Below, in pieces: positions 38,517-47,510 of a DNA stretch of 64,000 bases. Source of the DNA: Microbacterium testaceum. GTDB lineage: Bacteria > Actinomycetota > Actinomycetes > Actinomycetales > Microbacteriaceae. A program made the translations under genes and the position numbers. Where the stretch lies: positions 62,001 to 126,000 of the forward strand of contig NZ_CP121699.1 in NCBI RefSeq assembly GCF_029761935.1, read 5' to 3'. Numbering within the stretch: position 1 is the stretch's first letter; each line of letters starts with the position of its first letter. The notes beneath the pieces were generated by a model, which had not been told where the DNA came from, made no database searches, and saw only the letters and a list, made by a program, of their open reading frames with translations.

Positions 38517-40701
38517 CACTCGATCCGCCACCCTGCTGTCCTCGACCGGCCGCTCGCCGCTGCTGTCGGTCCGCGACCTCAGCGTCACCTTTCCGCAGCG
38601 CGACGGTTCTCCCGTCCGCGCCGTCCGCGGCATCTCGTACGACGTGCACGAGGGGGAGTTCCTCGGCATCGTGGGCGAGTCCGGCTCCGGCAAGAGCGTG
38701 TCGTCGCTCGCCGTGATGGGGCTGCTGCCCTCGAACGCGCAGGTCGAGGGCGACATCTTCTACGACGGTCGTTCGCTGCTCGGCATGAACGACGGGCAAC
38801 TGTCGAAGATCCGCGGCGCCGAGCTCGCGATGGTCTTCCAGGACCCCCTGTCGGCTCTGACCCCGGTCTACACCGTCGGCGACCAGATCTCCGAGGGACT
38901 GCGTCTGCACGACCGCGCCCTGAGCGCACAGGCTGCGCACGCCCGCAGCGTCGAGCTGCTCAAGCTCGTCGGCATCCCGGATGCCGAGCGTCGGGCGCGC
39001 GCGTACCCTCACGAGTTCTCGGGCGGTATGCGACAGCGCGCGATGATCGCCATGGCGATCGCCAACGACCCGCGCGTGATCATCGCCGACGAGCCGACGA
39101 CCGCCCTCGACGTCACCATCCAGGCGCAGATCCTCGAGGTGCTGCAGAAGGCCCGCGAGGTGACGGGCGCCGCCGTCGTGCTCATCACGCACGACCTCGG
39201 CGTCGTCGCCGGCCACGCCGACCGCGTCGCGGTCATGTACGCGGGCAAGCTCGTCGAGCGGGGCACGGTCGACGAGATCTTCCACGACCCGCACATGCCG
39301 TACACCGTGGGGCTGCTGCGCTCGGTGCCGAACATGCAGACCGCGGGCTCGCACCGACTGGTCCCGCTCGAGGGGCGCCCGCCGTCCCTCGCCTCGCTGC
39401 CCAAGGGATGCCCCTTCGCCGCGCGCTGCCCGATCGCGATCGACGCGTGTCACGACATCGAGCCCGTGCTTGAGGTGCACGGAGCGGTGCCCGACCACGT
39501 CGCGGCGTGCATCCGCTCGGGCGAGATCGCCTCCGGCGCCCTCGCGCGGCCCGATATCTTCCCGCGGCCCGAGGCTCTCGGCGAGATCCCGCCGCTCCGC
39601 CCCGACGCGACCCCCGCGGTCGAGGTCACCGATCTCGTGAAGCACTTCCCGCTGATGAAGGGCGCGGTCTTCCCGCGCCGCGTCGGCACGGTGCGCGCGG
39701 TCGACGGGATCTCGTTCTCGATCCAGCCCGGTCGCACGATGGGACTGGTGGGGGAGTCCGGCTGCGGCAAGACCACGACGATCCTCGAGATCATGGAGAT
39801 GGTCGCCCCGCAGAGCGGCAGCATCCGCATCAACGGCACCGACGTGGCCACGGTGAGCCGCAAGGACAAGGCCGTGCTGCGCAAGGGCATCCAGATCGTG
39901 TTCCAGGACCCGATGGGCGCGATCGACCCGCGCCTGCCGGTGGGCGAGGTGATCACCGAGCCCCTGCTGGTCCAGGGCGTGCCGCGTGCGGAGCGCGACC
40001 GCAAGATGCGCGAGCTGCTCGATCTCGTCGGGCTGGACCCGAACATGTCGGACCGGTACCCGCACGAGTTCTCGGGCGGTCAGCGTCAGCGCATCGGCAT
40101 CGCCCGCGCCCTGGCGACCGACCCCGCCGTCGTCGTCCTCGACGAGCCGGTGTCGGCCCTCGACGTGTCGATCCAGGCCGGAGTCATCAACCTGCTCGAA
40201 GACCTCAAGGAACGACTCGGCCTGTCGTTCCTCTTCGTGGCGCACGACCTCGCCGTGGTCCGCCAGATCGCCGACGACGTGTCGGTCATGTACCTCGGCC
40301 GCATCGTCGAGCAGGGTCCCGTCGACGAGGTGTTCGACGACCCGCGGCATCCCTACACGAAGGCCCTCATCTCGGCCGCGCCCATTCCCGACCCGCGCAT
40401 CGAGCGGGCACGAACGCGCATCCTTCTCGACGGCGACCTCCCGAGCCCGACGCAGGAGATCTCGGGATGCCGTTTCCGCACGCGGTGCCCGCTCTACCGC
40501 CTGCTGCCCGACGCCGACCGGCGCCGGTGCGACAACGACGACCCGGGCTTGCGCTCTCAGGCGCACTCCCAGGTGGCGTGCCACTACGCCGAACGGTCCG
40601 ACCTCGTCCTCGAGACGGTGTCGGCCGGCTCCCCCCGAACGTCCCCGACCGACGGCACCATGTCGCCGGGGGCCCTCCCCGATCACCAACGAGAGGATTG
40701 A
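38509..40701 (+). CDS. Peptide-type ABC importer 2: fused double ATPase (DppD-DppF)
   Basis: 730-residue protein with two ABC ATPase domains: Walker A GESGSGKS at 56-63 and GESGCGKTT near 415; signatures FSGGMRQR and FSGGQRQR; Walker B IIADEPTTALD and VVLDEPVSALD. After each domain a cysteine-bearing oligopeptide-transporter C-terminal segment (GCPFAARCPIAIDACHD; GCRFRTRCPLYR) is present; these can bind a 4Fe-4S cluster in DppD/OppD relatives. It is 176 residues longer than the importer 1 ATPase, which lacks these segments. GTG start. Confidence 0.93.
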   Translation: MTDTRSATLLSSTGRSPLLSVRDLSVTFPQRDGSPVRAVRGISYDVHEGEFLGIVGESGSGKSVSSLAVMGLLPSNAQVEGDIFYDGRSLLGMNDGQLSKIRGAELAMVFQDPLSALTPVYTVGDQISEGLRLHDRALSAQAAHARSVELLKLVGIPDAERRARAYPHEFSGGMRQRAMIAMAIANDPRVIIADEPTTALDVTIQAQILEVLQKAREVTGAAVVLITHDLGVVAGHADRVAVMYAGKLVERGTVDEIFHDPHMPYTVGLLRSVPNMQTAGSHRLVPLEGRPPSLASLPKGCPFAARCPIAIDACHDIEPVLEVHGAVPDHVAACIRSGEIASGALARPDIFPRPEALGEIPPLRPDATPAVEVTDLVKHFPLMKGAVFPRRVGTVRAVDGISFSIQPGRTMGLVGESGCGKTTTILEIMEMVAPQSGSIRINGTDVATVSRKDKAVLRKGIQIVFQDPMGAIDPRLPVGEVITEPLLVQGVPRAERDRKMRELLDLVGLDPNMSDRYPHEFSGGQRQRIGIARALATDPAVVVLDEPVSALDVSIQAGVINLLEDLKERLGLSFLFVAHDLAVVRQIADDVSVMYLGRIVEQGPVDEVFDDPRHPYTKALISAAPIPDPRIERARTRILLDGDLPSPTQEISGCRFRTRCPLYRLLPDADRRRCDNDDPGLRSQAHSQVACHYAERSDLVLETVSAGSPRTSPTDGTMSPGALPDHQRED

Positions 40702-40705
40702 TCAC

Positions 40706-42385
40706 ATGAGAATGCGTAAAGCGAAGGCCCTCAGCGCTCTCGCGCTGCTGAGCGCCGCCGCCCTGGCGATCGCCGGGTGCGCGCCGGGCAACACCGCCGC
40801 TCCGTCGGCGAACCCCGAGGATCAGAACTCGCTGCCGTCGACCGCGTGGGTGCGCGCCGATGCCGCAGACGTCAAGGACGGCGGCACGCTGACTCTCGCG
40901 GTCGACTCCATGCCCGTGAACTGGAACAACTTCCAGATCGATGGCAACGAGGCCAACACGAACAACATCGTCGCCGCGATGCAGGGTGGGCCCATCCGCA
41001 TCGGCGAGGACGGCAAGCCGATCGTCGATCAGAACTACGCCTCCTCCGTCGAGCTGACCAGTTCGGACCCCCAGAAGGTCGAGATCAAGCTCAACCCGGA
41101 TGCCAAGTGGGAAGACGGCACGCCCATCACGGTGGCCGACTACCAGGCGACCTGGAAGGCCAACAACGGCAGCAACCCCGCGTACGTGGTCATCTCGACC
41201 ACCGGGTGGGACCAGATCTCGTCCGTCGAGCAGGGCACCGACCAGTTCGACGTCGTCATCACCTTCTCGTCGGTCTTCGCCGACTGGCAGAGCCTCTTCG
41301 GCCAGGTCCTGCCCGCGAGTGTCGCCAACGACCCGAACACCTTCAACACCGGCTACCTCACGAAGGCGCTTCCGTCATCGGGTCCCTTCAAGCTCGCGAG
41401 CTTCGACTCGACGGCCGGTGTGGCGACGCTCGAGCGGAACCCCAACTGGTGGGGCGCCAAGCCCAAGCTCGACTCGGTCGTCTTCCGCGCCGTGAGCCAG
41501 GCCCAGCAGGGCACCTCGTTCAGCAACGGTGAGATCGACGCGCTGAACATCAGCTCCAACGCCGATCTCTACCAGACGGCCCAGAACGTCCCGGGTGCCG
41601 AGATCCAGGCGTCGAACGGTCTGACCTGGACGCACATCACGATGCGCGCCTCGAGCGGACCCCTCGCCGACGTCAACGTCCGCAAGGCGATCGCATCCAT
41701 CGTCAACCGCAGTCAGATCGCCACCAACGCGAACTCGCCGGTCGGCGTCCCCGCCATCACGCAGGGCAGCTACATCTTCATGCCCGGCCAGGACGGCTAC
41801 ACCGACGACTCGCTTCCGTACGACGTCGACGCGGGCACCAAGTACCTCGAGGCCGCCGGCTACACCAAGAACGGCGACTCGTGGACGAAGGACGGCACCG
41901 CGCTGTCGTTCAAGGTGACGGTCCCGGCCGACACGACGACGAACATCCAGCGCGCCGAGCAGATCCAGGCGGACCTCGCCGAGGTCGGCATCCCGGTCGA
42001 GCTCGTCTCGGTTCCCGTCGGCAGCTACTTCTCGGACTACATCATCAAGGGTGACTTCGAGATGGTGACGTTCTCGTGGCAGGGCACCGCGTACCCGATC
42101 TCGTCGAGCCGTTCACTGTTCACGCCGGTCGACTCGGCGCAGAACTACACCGGCGTCGCCGACCCGCGCCTGGACGCCCTGTGGGAGAAGGCCAACTCCG
42201 AGCTCGACCCCGCTGCGCGTCAGCAGACCGCGCAGGAGATCAACAAGGTGCTCTGGGAGTCCGTGCCGATCATCCCGATCGCGCCGCTGCCGAACGTCTA
42301 CGCCGTCAAGCAGGGCCTCGTGAACTGGGGAGCCACCCAGTTCGAGACCATCGACTGGACGATCGTGGGCTTCGCGAACTCCTGA
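40706..42385 (+). CDS. Peptide-type ABC importer 2: solute-binding lipoprotein
   Basis: 559-residue SBP_bac_5 lipoprotein, lipobox LAIAGC with Cys25. TLTLAVDSMPVNWNNFQIDG and WEDGTPITVADYQATW are family-typical. GAGAGGA ribosome site before ATG 40706, only 4 nt after the ATPase stop. Last gene of the operon; a strong terminator follows. It resembles the DppA-like proteins of actinobacteria more than the importer 1 binding protein. Confidence 0.9.
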   Translation: MRMRKAKALSALALLSAAALAIAGCAPGNTAAPSANPEDQNSLPSTAWVRADAADVKDGGTLTLAVDSMPVNWNNFQIDGNEANTNNIVAAMQGGPIRIGEDGKPIVDQNYASSVELTSSDPQKVEIKLNPDAKWEDGTPITVADYQATWKANNGSNPAYVVISTTGWDQISSVEQGTDQFDVVITFSSVFADWQSLFGQVLPASVANDPNTFNTGYLTKALPSSGPFKLASFDSTAGVATLERNPNWWGAKPKLDSVVFRAVSQAQQGTSFSNGEIDALNISSNADLYQTAQNVPGAEIQASNGLTWTHITMRASSGPLADVNVRKAIASIVNRSQIATNANSPVGVPAITQGSYIFMPGQDGYTDDSLPYDVDAGTKYLEAAGYTKNGDSWTKDGTALSFKVTVPADTTTNIQRAEQIQADLAEVGIPVELVSVPVGSYFSDYIIKGDFEMVTFSWQGTAYPISSSRSLFTPVDSAQNYTGVADPRLDALWEKANSELDPAARQQTAQEINKVLWESVPIIPIAPLPNVYAVKQGLVNWGATQFETIDWTIVGFANS

Positions 42386-42393
42386 TCCGCTGA

Positions 42394-42435
42394 CGGAAAG
42401 GGGCGGGATCCTGCGGGATTCCGCCCCTTTTCCGT
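42394..42435 (+). terminator. Intrinsic terminator after importer 2
   Basis: CGGAAAGGGGCGG pairs with CCGCCCCTTTTCCG around a short loop; the 3' arm includes a T4 run. Confidence 0.75.
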
Positions 42436-42486
42436 GCGTTCCCGTTACCTGTGCGTCTCCTGCCCGGGAGTGTCGTAGGCGCCCGG

Positions 42487-42492
42487 TAGACT
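42487..42492 (+). promoter_or_regulatory. -10 element (TAGACT) of typA
   Basis: TAGACT about 50 nt before typA; a leader of some 43 nt with GGAG at 42531-42534 follows. Confidence 0.55.
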
Positions 42493-42541
42493 AAGGACGC
42501 CCGATTCCGGGCATCACCCCGAATTTTCCTGGAGACCCTCC

Positions 42542-44455
42542 ATGGCGCACGCCCTTCGTCCTGACCTCCGTAACGTCGCGATCGTCGCGCACGTCGACCA
42601 CGGCAAGACGACCCTCGTCGACGCCATGCTCCGCCAGACCGGCTCGTTCGGCGACCACGCGCACGTCGAAGAGCGCGCTATGGACTCGAACGACCTCGAG
42701 CGCGAAAAGGGCATCACGATCCTCGCCAAGAACACGGCGATCACCTACAACGGCGTGCACAGCGACGTTCCGGTGACGATCAACGTGATCGACACCCCCG
42801 GCCACGCCGACTTCGGTGGCGAGGTCGAGCGCGGCCTGTCGATGGTCGACGGCGTGGTGCTGCTCGTCGACGCGTCCGAGGGCCCGCTGCCCCAGACCCG
42901 CTTCGTGCTGCGCAAGGCCCTCGAGGCCAAGCTTCCCGTCATCCTGCTGGTCAACAAGACCGACCGCCCCGACGCGCGCATCGCCGAGGTCGAAGAAGAG
43001 GCGCACGACCTGCTGCTGGGCCTCGCGTCCGACCTGGTCGACGATGTGCCCGACCTCGACGTCGACGCCCTGCTCGACGTTCCCGTCGTCTACGCCTCGG
43101 GCCGCGCGGGTGCCGCGTCGCTCAACCGCCCCGACAACGGCTCGCTGCCCGACAACGAAGACCTCGAGCCGCTCTTCGGCGCGATCCTCGAGCACGTTCC
43201 GGCTCCCGCCTACGACGACGAGGCGCCCCTGCAGGCCTGGGTCACCAACCTCGACTCCTCGCCGTTCCTCGGTCGCCTCGCTCTGCTGCGCGTGTTCAAC
43301 GGCACGCTCAAGAAGGGCCAGACCGTGGCCTGGGTGCGTGCCGACGGCACCACCAGCAACGCCCGCGTCACCGAGCTGCTGAAGACCCGCGCCCTCGAGC
43401 GCTACCCGGCCGAAGACGCCGGCCCCGGTGATATCGTCGCCATCGCCGGTTTCCCCGACATCACCATCGGCGAGACCATCGCCGACCCCGAGGACGTGCG
43501 CCCGCTGAAGGCGATCACCGTCGACGACCCGGCCATCTCGATGACCATCGGCACCAACACCTCGCCCCTCATGGGCAAGGTCAAGGGCCACAAGCTCACC
43601 GCCCGCATGGTCAAGGACCGCCTCGACCGCGAGCTGATCGGTAACGTCTCGCTCAAGGTCGTCGACATCGGACGCCCCGACGCGTGGGAGGTCCAGGGTC
43701 GAGGCGAGCTCGCCCTGGCGATCCTCGTCGAGAACATGCGTCGCGAGGGCTTCGAGCTCACCGTCGGCAAGCCCCAGGTGGTCACCAAGCGCGGTGAAGA
43801 CGGCAAGCTCAAGGAGCCCTTCGAGCACCTGACCATCGACGCTCCCGAAGAGCACCTCGGTGCGATCACGCAGCTCATGGCCGCCCGAAAGGGTCGCATG
43901 GACAACATGACGAACCACGGCACCGGCTGGGTGCGCATGGAGTTCGTCGTGCCCTCGCGCGGCCTGATCGGCTTCCGCAGCGAGTTCCTCACGATCACCC
44001 GCGGCACCGGTATCGCCAATGCGATCTCGCACGGCTACGACGACTGGGCGGGTTCGATCACGACCCGTCAGAACGGCTCGATCGTCGCCGACCGCATGGG
44101 TGTCGTCACCCCGTTCGCCATGATCGCCCTGCAGGAGCGCATGAGCTTCTTCGTGCAGCCCACCGAAGAGGTCTACGAGGGCATGGTCATCGGCGAGAAC
44201 TCGCGCGCCGACGACATGGACGTCAACATCACCAAGGAGAAGAAGCTCACGAACATGCGTTCGTCGACCTCCGACTCCTTCGAGTCGATGACGCCCCCGC
44301 GCATCCTCACGCTCGAGGAGTCGCTGGAGTTCGCCCGCGACGACGAATGCGTCGAGGTCACGCCCGAGAAGGTGCGCATCCGCAAGGTCGAGCTCGACGC
44401 GACCGCGCGCGGTCGCTCCGCCTCGCGCCTGAAGCGTCAGGACGCCAACGCGTAA
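42542..44455 (+). CDS. typA: Ribosome-associated translational GTPase TypA/BipA
   Basis: 637-residue GTPase that binds 70S ribosomes and helps ribosome assembly and stress or cold adaptation. G1 [10 protein letters not shown] at 16-25, G3 [13 protein letters not shown]4 NKTDRPD; EF-G-like domains and the BipA-specific C-terminus ([19 protein letters not shown]) follow. GGAG lies 7 nt before ATG 42542. Monocistronic between two terminators. Contains none of the GGATGCC heptamers common elsewhere in the window. Confidence 0.97.
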   Translation: MAHALRPDLRNVAIVAHVDHGKTTLVDAMLRQTGSFGDHAHVEERAMDSNDLEREKGITILAKNTAITYNGVHSDVPVTINVIDTPGHADFGGEVERGLSMVDGVVLLVDASEGPLPQTRFVLRKALEAKLPVILLVNKTDRPDARIAEVEEEAHDLLLGLASDLVDDVPDLDVDALLDVPVVYASGRAGAASLNRPDNGSLPDNEDLEPLFGAILEHVPAPAYDDEAPLQAWVTNLDSSPFLGRLALLRVFNGTLKKGQTVAWVRADGTTSNARVTELLKTRALERYPAEDAGPGDIVAIAGFPDITIGETIADPEDVRPLKAITVDDPAISMTIGTNTSPLMGKVKGHKLTARMVKDRLDRELIGNVSLKVVDIGRPDAWEVQGRGELALAILVENMRREGFELTVGKPQVVTKRGEDGKLKEPFEHLTIDAPEEHLGAITQLMAARKGRMDNMTNHGTGWVRMEFVVPSRGLIGFRSEFLTITRGTGIANAISHGYDDWAGSITTRQNGSIVADRMGVVTPFAMIALQERMSFFVQPTEEVYEGMVIGENSRADDMDVNITKEKKLTNMRSSTSDSFESMTPPRILTLEESLEFARDDECVEVTPEKVRIRKVELDATARGRSASRLKRQDANA

Positions 44456-44467
44456 GCGTTCCCGTCT

Positions 44468-44508
44468 CGAACGGCCCCGCCCAGCCTCGTGCTCGGCGGG
44501 GCCGTTCG
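44468..44508. terminator. Intrinsic terminator after typA
   Basis: Perfect 14-bp stem CGAACGGCCCCGCC / GGCGGGGCCGTTCG with a 13-nt loop, followed by CTTT. Confidence 0.8.
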
Positions 44509-44530
44509 CTTTGCGGAGTCTGCGGGTGGG

Positions 44531-44546
44531 TGGCATCCGGATGCCA
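44531..44546. other. Perfect 16-bp palindrome of the GGCATCC/GGATGCC heptamer
   Basis: TGGCATCC directly followed by GGATGCCA, in the non-coding gap between typA and the DUF2200 gene. It joins both orientations of a heptamer that is over-represented in the window. Confidence 0.5.
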
Positions 44547-44637
44547 TGGCGTGCCTGACGGCTGGGTCGTGGGTGGCGCGGCGGGGTAGGCGGCGCGTCG
44601 GGGATTCGTCCGCGGTCGGGCGCGGACCGGCGGGTGT

Positions 44638-44997
44638 TCAGCTGTCTCCGGACGCTCCCGCGCGCATCACCTTCGCGAGCGCTTTGCCTTTCGCCAGTTC
44701 GTCGACGACCTTGTCGAGCAGTCGGATGCGGTACATCAGCGGGTCGTCGATCTGCTCGACCCGCACTCCGCAGACCACTCCGGTGATCTCGGCGGCCTGC
44801 GGGGTGAGCCGCGCCTCGTCGAAGAGCTCGCGGAACGTGGTCGACCCCTGCGCGTGGCGGGCGAGGTCTGCGTCGTCAAAGCCGGTCAGCCAGCGGATCA
44901 CCGTGTCGAGCTCGTCGGTGGTGCGCCCTTTGCGTTGGACCTTCGCGACGTACAGCGGATACACCGACGAGAAGGTCATGTCGAAGACGCGGGACAT
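44638..44997 (-). CDS. DUF2200 family protein
   Basis: 119-residue protein of unknown function. FSSVYPLYVAKVQRKGRT and the VIRWLTGF segment match my memory of DUF2200. Small, soluble, no motif suggesting catalysis. TATCGT (45009-45004) ends 6 nt before the ATG, so the mRNA is probably leaderless. Confidence 0.8.
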   Translation of the reverse strand: MSRVFDMTFSSVYPLYVAKVQRKGRTTDELDTVIRWLTGFDDADLARHAQGSTTFRELFDEARLTPQAAEITGVVCGVRVEQIDDPLMYRIRLLDKVVDELAKGKALAKVMRAGASGDS

Positions 44998-45045
44998 GCC
45001 AGCACGATATCCCCGCGTCCAGCCCCTGTCGACGCGGTCGTCGGG

Positions 45046-45597
45046 TCAGCGGGACTCGACGACGCAGACGGCGCTCATACCCGCCGTGAGCGCTTCGAAG
45101 ACGTGGGGCGCGTCACCGGCGTACGAGAGGTAGTCGCCGGGTGCGAGCTCGAACGGGGCATCGGCCGGGCCGGCGAGTCCTCGACCCGAGACCATCACGA
45201 GGTGCTCGATCGTCCCCCGGGGATGCGGGTCGGATCGGCGGGGGGCTCCCGGTTCGGCCGAGAGCAGGTAGATGTCGCGGCGAGCGTGCGGGGGGCTCGC
45301 CGAGAGCAGGACGGCGATGTAGTCGGATGCCGATGAGGCCACGGCCGTACCGGCTTCGCCGGCCCGGATGAGGGTGGGGGAGTGCGCTCCCTCGTCGACG
45401 AAGTCGGCGAACGTGATCTCGAGCGCCGAGGCCAGCGCCCACAGGGTCTCCACGCTGGGGTTGCCGCCCCCGTTCTCGAGCTGCGAGACGGTGGCCTTGG
45501 CGACTCCCGCCCGCCGGGCGAGTTCCGAGACGCTGAGGTCGCGTCTCTCTCGCTCGCGGCGCAGGCTCACGGCGATGCGGTCGCTGAGGTCGCTCAT
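45046..45597 (-). CDS. XRE-family regulator with C-terminal cupin domain
   Basis: 183-residue regulator. Residues about 8-62 form a Cro/CI-type helix-turn-helix (LSVSELARRAGVAKATVSQLENG); residues about 105-180 form a cupin sensor domain (HPRGTIEHLVMVSGRGLAG, LAPGDYLSYAGDAPHVF). CATAAT ends 6 nt before ATG 45597 (leaderless). Divergent from azlCD, so probably controls that exporter in response to an amino acid or metabolite held by the cupin. Confidence 0.9.
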   Translation of the reverse strand: MSDLSDRIAVSLRRERERRDLSVSELARRAGVAKATVSQLENGGGNPSVETLWALASALEITFADFVDEGAHSPTLIRAGEAGTAVASSASDYIAVLLSASPPHARRDIYLLSAEPGAPRRSDPHPRGTIEHLVMVSGRGLAGPADAPFELAPGDYLSYAGDAPHVFEALTAGMSAVCVVESR

Positions 45598-45603
45598 GTG
45601 TTC

Positions 45604-45609
45604 ATTATG
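45604..45609 (-). promoter_or_regulatory. -10 element (CATAAT) of the XRE-cupin gene
   Basis: Minus-strand CATAAT, 6 nt before the ATG at 45597. Confidence 0.5.
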
Positions 45610-45618
45610 GCAACCGGA

Positions 45619-45636
45619 CGTTCGACTTGACGAACG
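45619..45636. promoter_or_regulatory. Candidate operator of the XRE-cupin regulator
   Basis: CGTTCG, 6-nt spacer ACTTGA, CGAACG: perfect 6-bp arms between the divergent genes, overlapping a TTGACG -35 box (45627-45632) for azlC. Confidence 0.45.
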
Positions 45637-45663
45637 CGCGTCCGATCGTTCACGATGATGTCC

Positions 45664-46380
45664 ATGCGTTCGCTTCACCGAACACCCGAGGGCGTTGCCG
45701 CTCGGCAGGGCCTTGCCGTCGCCCTCGCCACGAGCGCGTACGGCATCTCGTTCGGCGCCCTGTCCGTGGCATCCGGTCTCGACATCTGGCAGACCTGCGT
45801 GCTGAGCCTGCTGATGTTCACCGGCGGGTCGCAGTTCGCTTTCGTCGGCGTGATCGCGGCCGGGGGAGTTGCCGCAGCCCCCGCGGCGATCGCGTCGTCG
45901 GTGCTGCTCGGGGTGCGAAACGCCGCCTACGCCATGCGCATGGCTCCGGTCGTCGCGGGGGGATTCTGGCGGAAGGCCTCGGCGACGCACTTCACGATCG
46001 ACGAATCCGTCGCGGTGGGCCTCGCGCAGGACGAACCCCGAGCCCGACAGGCGGGCTTCTGGGTCACCGGCATCGCGATCTGGGTCGGCTGGAACCTCTC
46101 GACCCTCGTGGGCGCGCTCCTCGGCGACGTGCTCGGCGACCCCCGTGCCTACGGTCTCGATGCGGCAGCGGCCGCCGCGTTTCTCGCTCTGCTGTGGCCG
46201 CGTCTTCGCGGACGTCAGCCCCTGGCGGTGGCCGCGGGAGCGGCGATCGTCGCCGCGCTGCTCACCCCGTGGCTCATGCCGGGGATTCCGGTGATCGCGG
46301 CGGCGGGAGTCGCGGTCGCGGTGGGGCTGTTCGACGCCCGGCCCGCCACGCCGCCGGCGACAGGGGAGCGGATGCCATGA
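45664..46380 (+). CDS. azlC: Branched-chain amino acid exporter, large subunit AzlC
   Basis: 238-residue membrane protein. GLAVALATSAYGISFGALSVASG and the FTGGSQFAFVGVI and SSVLLGVRNAAYAMRMAP segments are AzlC hallmarks; about seven or eight hydrophobic segments. With AzlD it exports branched-chain or related amino acids. Start uncertain among ATG 45655, 45658 and 45664; 45664 suits a leaderless transcript from TTGACG/CACGAT. Stop overlaps azlD (ATGA). Confidence 0.9.
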   Translation: MRSLHRTPEGVAARQGLAVALATSAYGISFGALSVASGLDIWQTCVLSLLMFTGGSQFAFVGVIAAGGVAAAPAAIASSVLLGVRNAAYAMRMAPVVAGGFWRKASATHFTIDESVAVGLAQDEPRARQAGFWVTGIAIWVGWNLSTLVGALLGDVLGDPRAYGLDAAAAAAFLALLWPRLRGRQPLAVAAGAAIVAALLTPWLMPGIPVIAAAGVAVAVGLFDARPATPPATGERMP

Positions 46381-46691
46381 CCCTGTGGACCGCGGTGCTC
46401 ACGGCATCCATCATCTGCGTCGCCCTCAAGGCGACGGGCTATCTGCTTCCCGCTCACTGGCTCGACAAGCCGCGCCCCGCGCGGATCGCTGATCTCCTCA
46501 CTGTCGCCCTGCTCTCCGCCCTCGTGATGGTGCAGACGCTCGGCGCGGGGTCGGCGGTGGTCGTGGACGCGCGACTTCCAGCGGTCGGTGTCGCGGCTCT
46601 GCTGCTCCGGGCGCGTGCTCCGTTTCTCGTCGTGGTCGCCGCGGCTGCCCTCACGGCGGCGCTGCTGCGGCTCTGGGGGTGGGCGGCGTGA
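46377..46691 (+). CDS. azlD: Branched-chain amino acid exporter, small subunit AzlD
   Basis: 104-residue partner of AzlC with three or four helices (LWTAVLTASIICVALKATGYLLP; ALLSALVMVQTLGAG). Coupled to azlC through an ATGA overlap. Length usual for the family. Confidence 0.9.
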   Translation: MTLWTAVLTASIICVALKATGYLLPAHWLDKPRPARIADLLTVALLSALVMVQTLGAGSAVVVDARLPAVGVAALLLRARAPFLVVVAAAALTAALLRLWGWAA

Positions 46692-46722
46692 CGCACCCCG
46701 GCCGACCCATAGCCGTCCCGCC

Positions 46723-46728
46723 TAGACT
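46723..46728 (+). promoter_or_regulatory. -10 element (TAGACT) of the gene at 46735
   Basis: TAGACT, 6-nt spacer CGGGCG, then GTG 46735: leaderless arrangement. Confidence 0.55.
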
Positions 46729-46734
46729 CGGGCG

Positions 46735-47133
46735 GTGACTTCCACGATTCTTCGCGTCGTCGGCTGGGTGGTGGCTCTTCTCGTCGGAGCCTTCTACGGA
46801 GCCGCGGGCACCGTCGGCCAGGCTTTCCTCGTCGGTCCCGTGCCGATCGGCCTGATCCTCGCGACGATCGGCAGTGCGGCCCTGCTCATCGCGCTGCGCA
46901 CCCTCACGGGCGACCGTGTCAACGCCCTCGCCGGGGGACTGGGGATCACCGCCGCCACCTACCTGTTCTCGCAGGTGGGGCCGGGTGGTTCCGCGATCGT
47001 CGCTGCGCCCACCGCGGGGACCGAGTGGATCCCGCTCGTGTGGACGGTCGTCGGACCCGCGCTCATGGTGCTGGTCGCGCTGTGGCCCGACTTCAGCAGG
47101 ATGCAGGCGCCGGCGCGCCCGGCCGAATCCTAA
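46735..47133 (+). CDS. Small four-helix membrane protein (DUF6113-like)
   Basis: 132-residue protein with four hydrophobic segments (VVGWVVALLVGAFYGAAG; GLILATIGSAALLIAL; ALAGGLGITAATYLFSQ; LVWTVVGPALMVLVALW). In several actinobacteria a DUF6113 membrane protein sits directly before fdxA and dapC; that context, more than sequence, is my reason for the name. Function unknown. Confidence 0.65.
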   Translation: MTSTILRVVGWVVALLVGAFYGAAGTVGQAFLVGPVPIGLILATIGSAALLIALRTLTGDRVNALAGGLGITAATYLFSQVGPGGSAIVAAPTAGTEWIPLVWTVVGPALMVLVALWPDFSRMQAPARPAES

Positions 47134-47174
47134 GCCCGCGGGCTCGGCGGCGGAGTGGGTCGCCCCCGCACGAT

Positions 47175-47180
47175 TAGACT
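47175..47180 (+). promoter_or_regulatory. -10 element (TAGACT) of fdxA
   Basis: TAGACT, spacer GGGCGG, GTG 47187: same spacing as the preceding gene. Confidence 0.55.
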
Positions 47181-47186
47181 GGGCGG

Positions 47187-47507
47187 GTGACTTACGTGAT
47201 CGCCCTCCCGTGCGTCGATGTGAAAGACCGCGCCTGCATCGATGAGTGCCCTGTCGACTGCATCTACGAGGGTGAACGATCGCTCTACATCCACCCCGAC
47301 GAGTGCGTCGACTGCGGTGCGTGCGAGCCGGTCTGCCCCGTCGAGGCCATCTACTACGAGGACGACCTCCCCGAGGAGTGGTCCGACTACTACAAGGCCA
47401 ACGTCGAGTTCTTCGACGACATCGGCTCGCCCGGTGGTGCGGCCAAGGTCGGCGTGATAGCCAAGGACCACCCCGTCATCACCGCACTGCCCCCGCAGGC
47501 GCACTGA
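47187..47507 (+). CDS. fdxA: 7Fe ferredoxin FdxA
   Basis: 106-residue electron carrier with one 3Fe-4S and one 4Fe-4S cluster. Cysteines 9, 17, 21, 25 and the [11 protein letters not shown] block (40, 43, 46, 50) are all present, followed by the long acidic tail typical of actinobacterial FdxA. GTG start, leaderless. Three nucleotides before dapC. Confidence 0.95.
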   Translation: MTYVIALPCVDVKDRACIDECPVDCIYEGERSLYIHPDECVDCGACEPVCPVEAIYYEDDLPEEWSDYYKANVEFFDDIGSPGGAAKVGVIAKDHPVITALPPQAH

Positions 47508-47510
47508 CCC

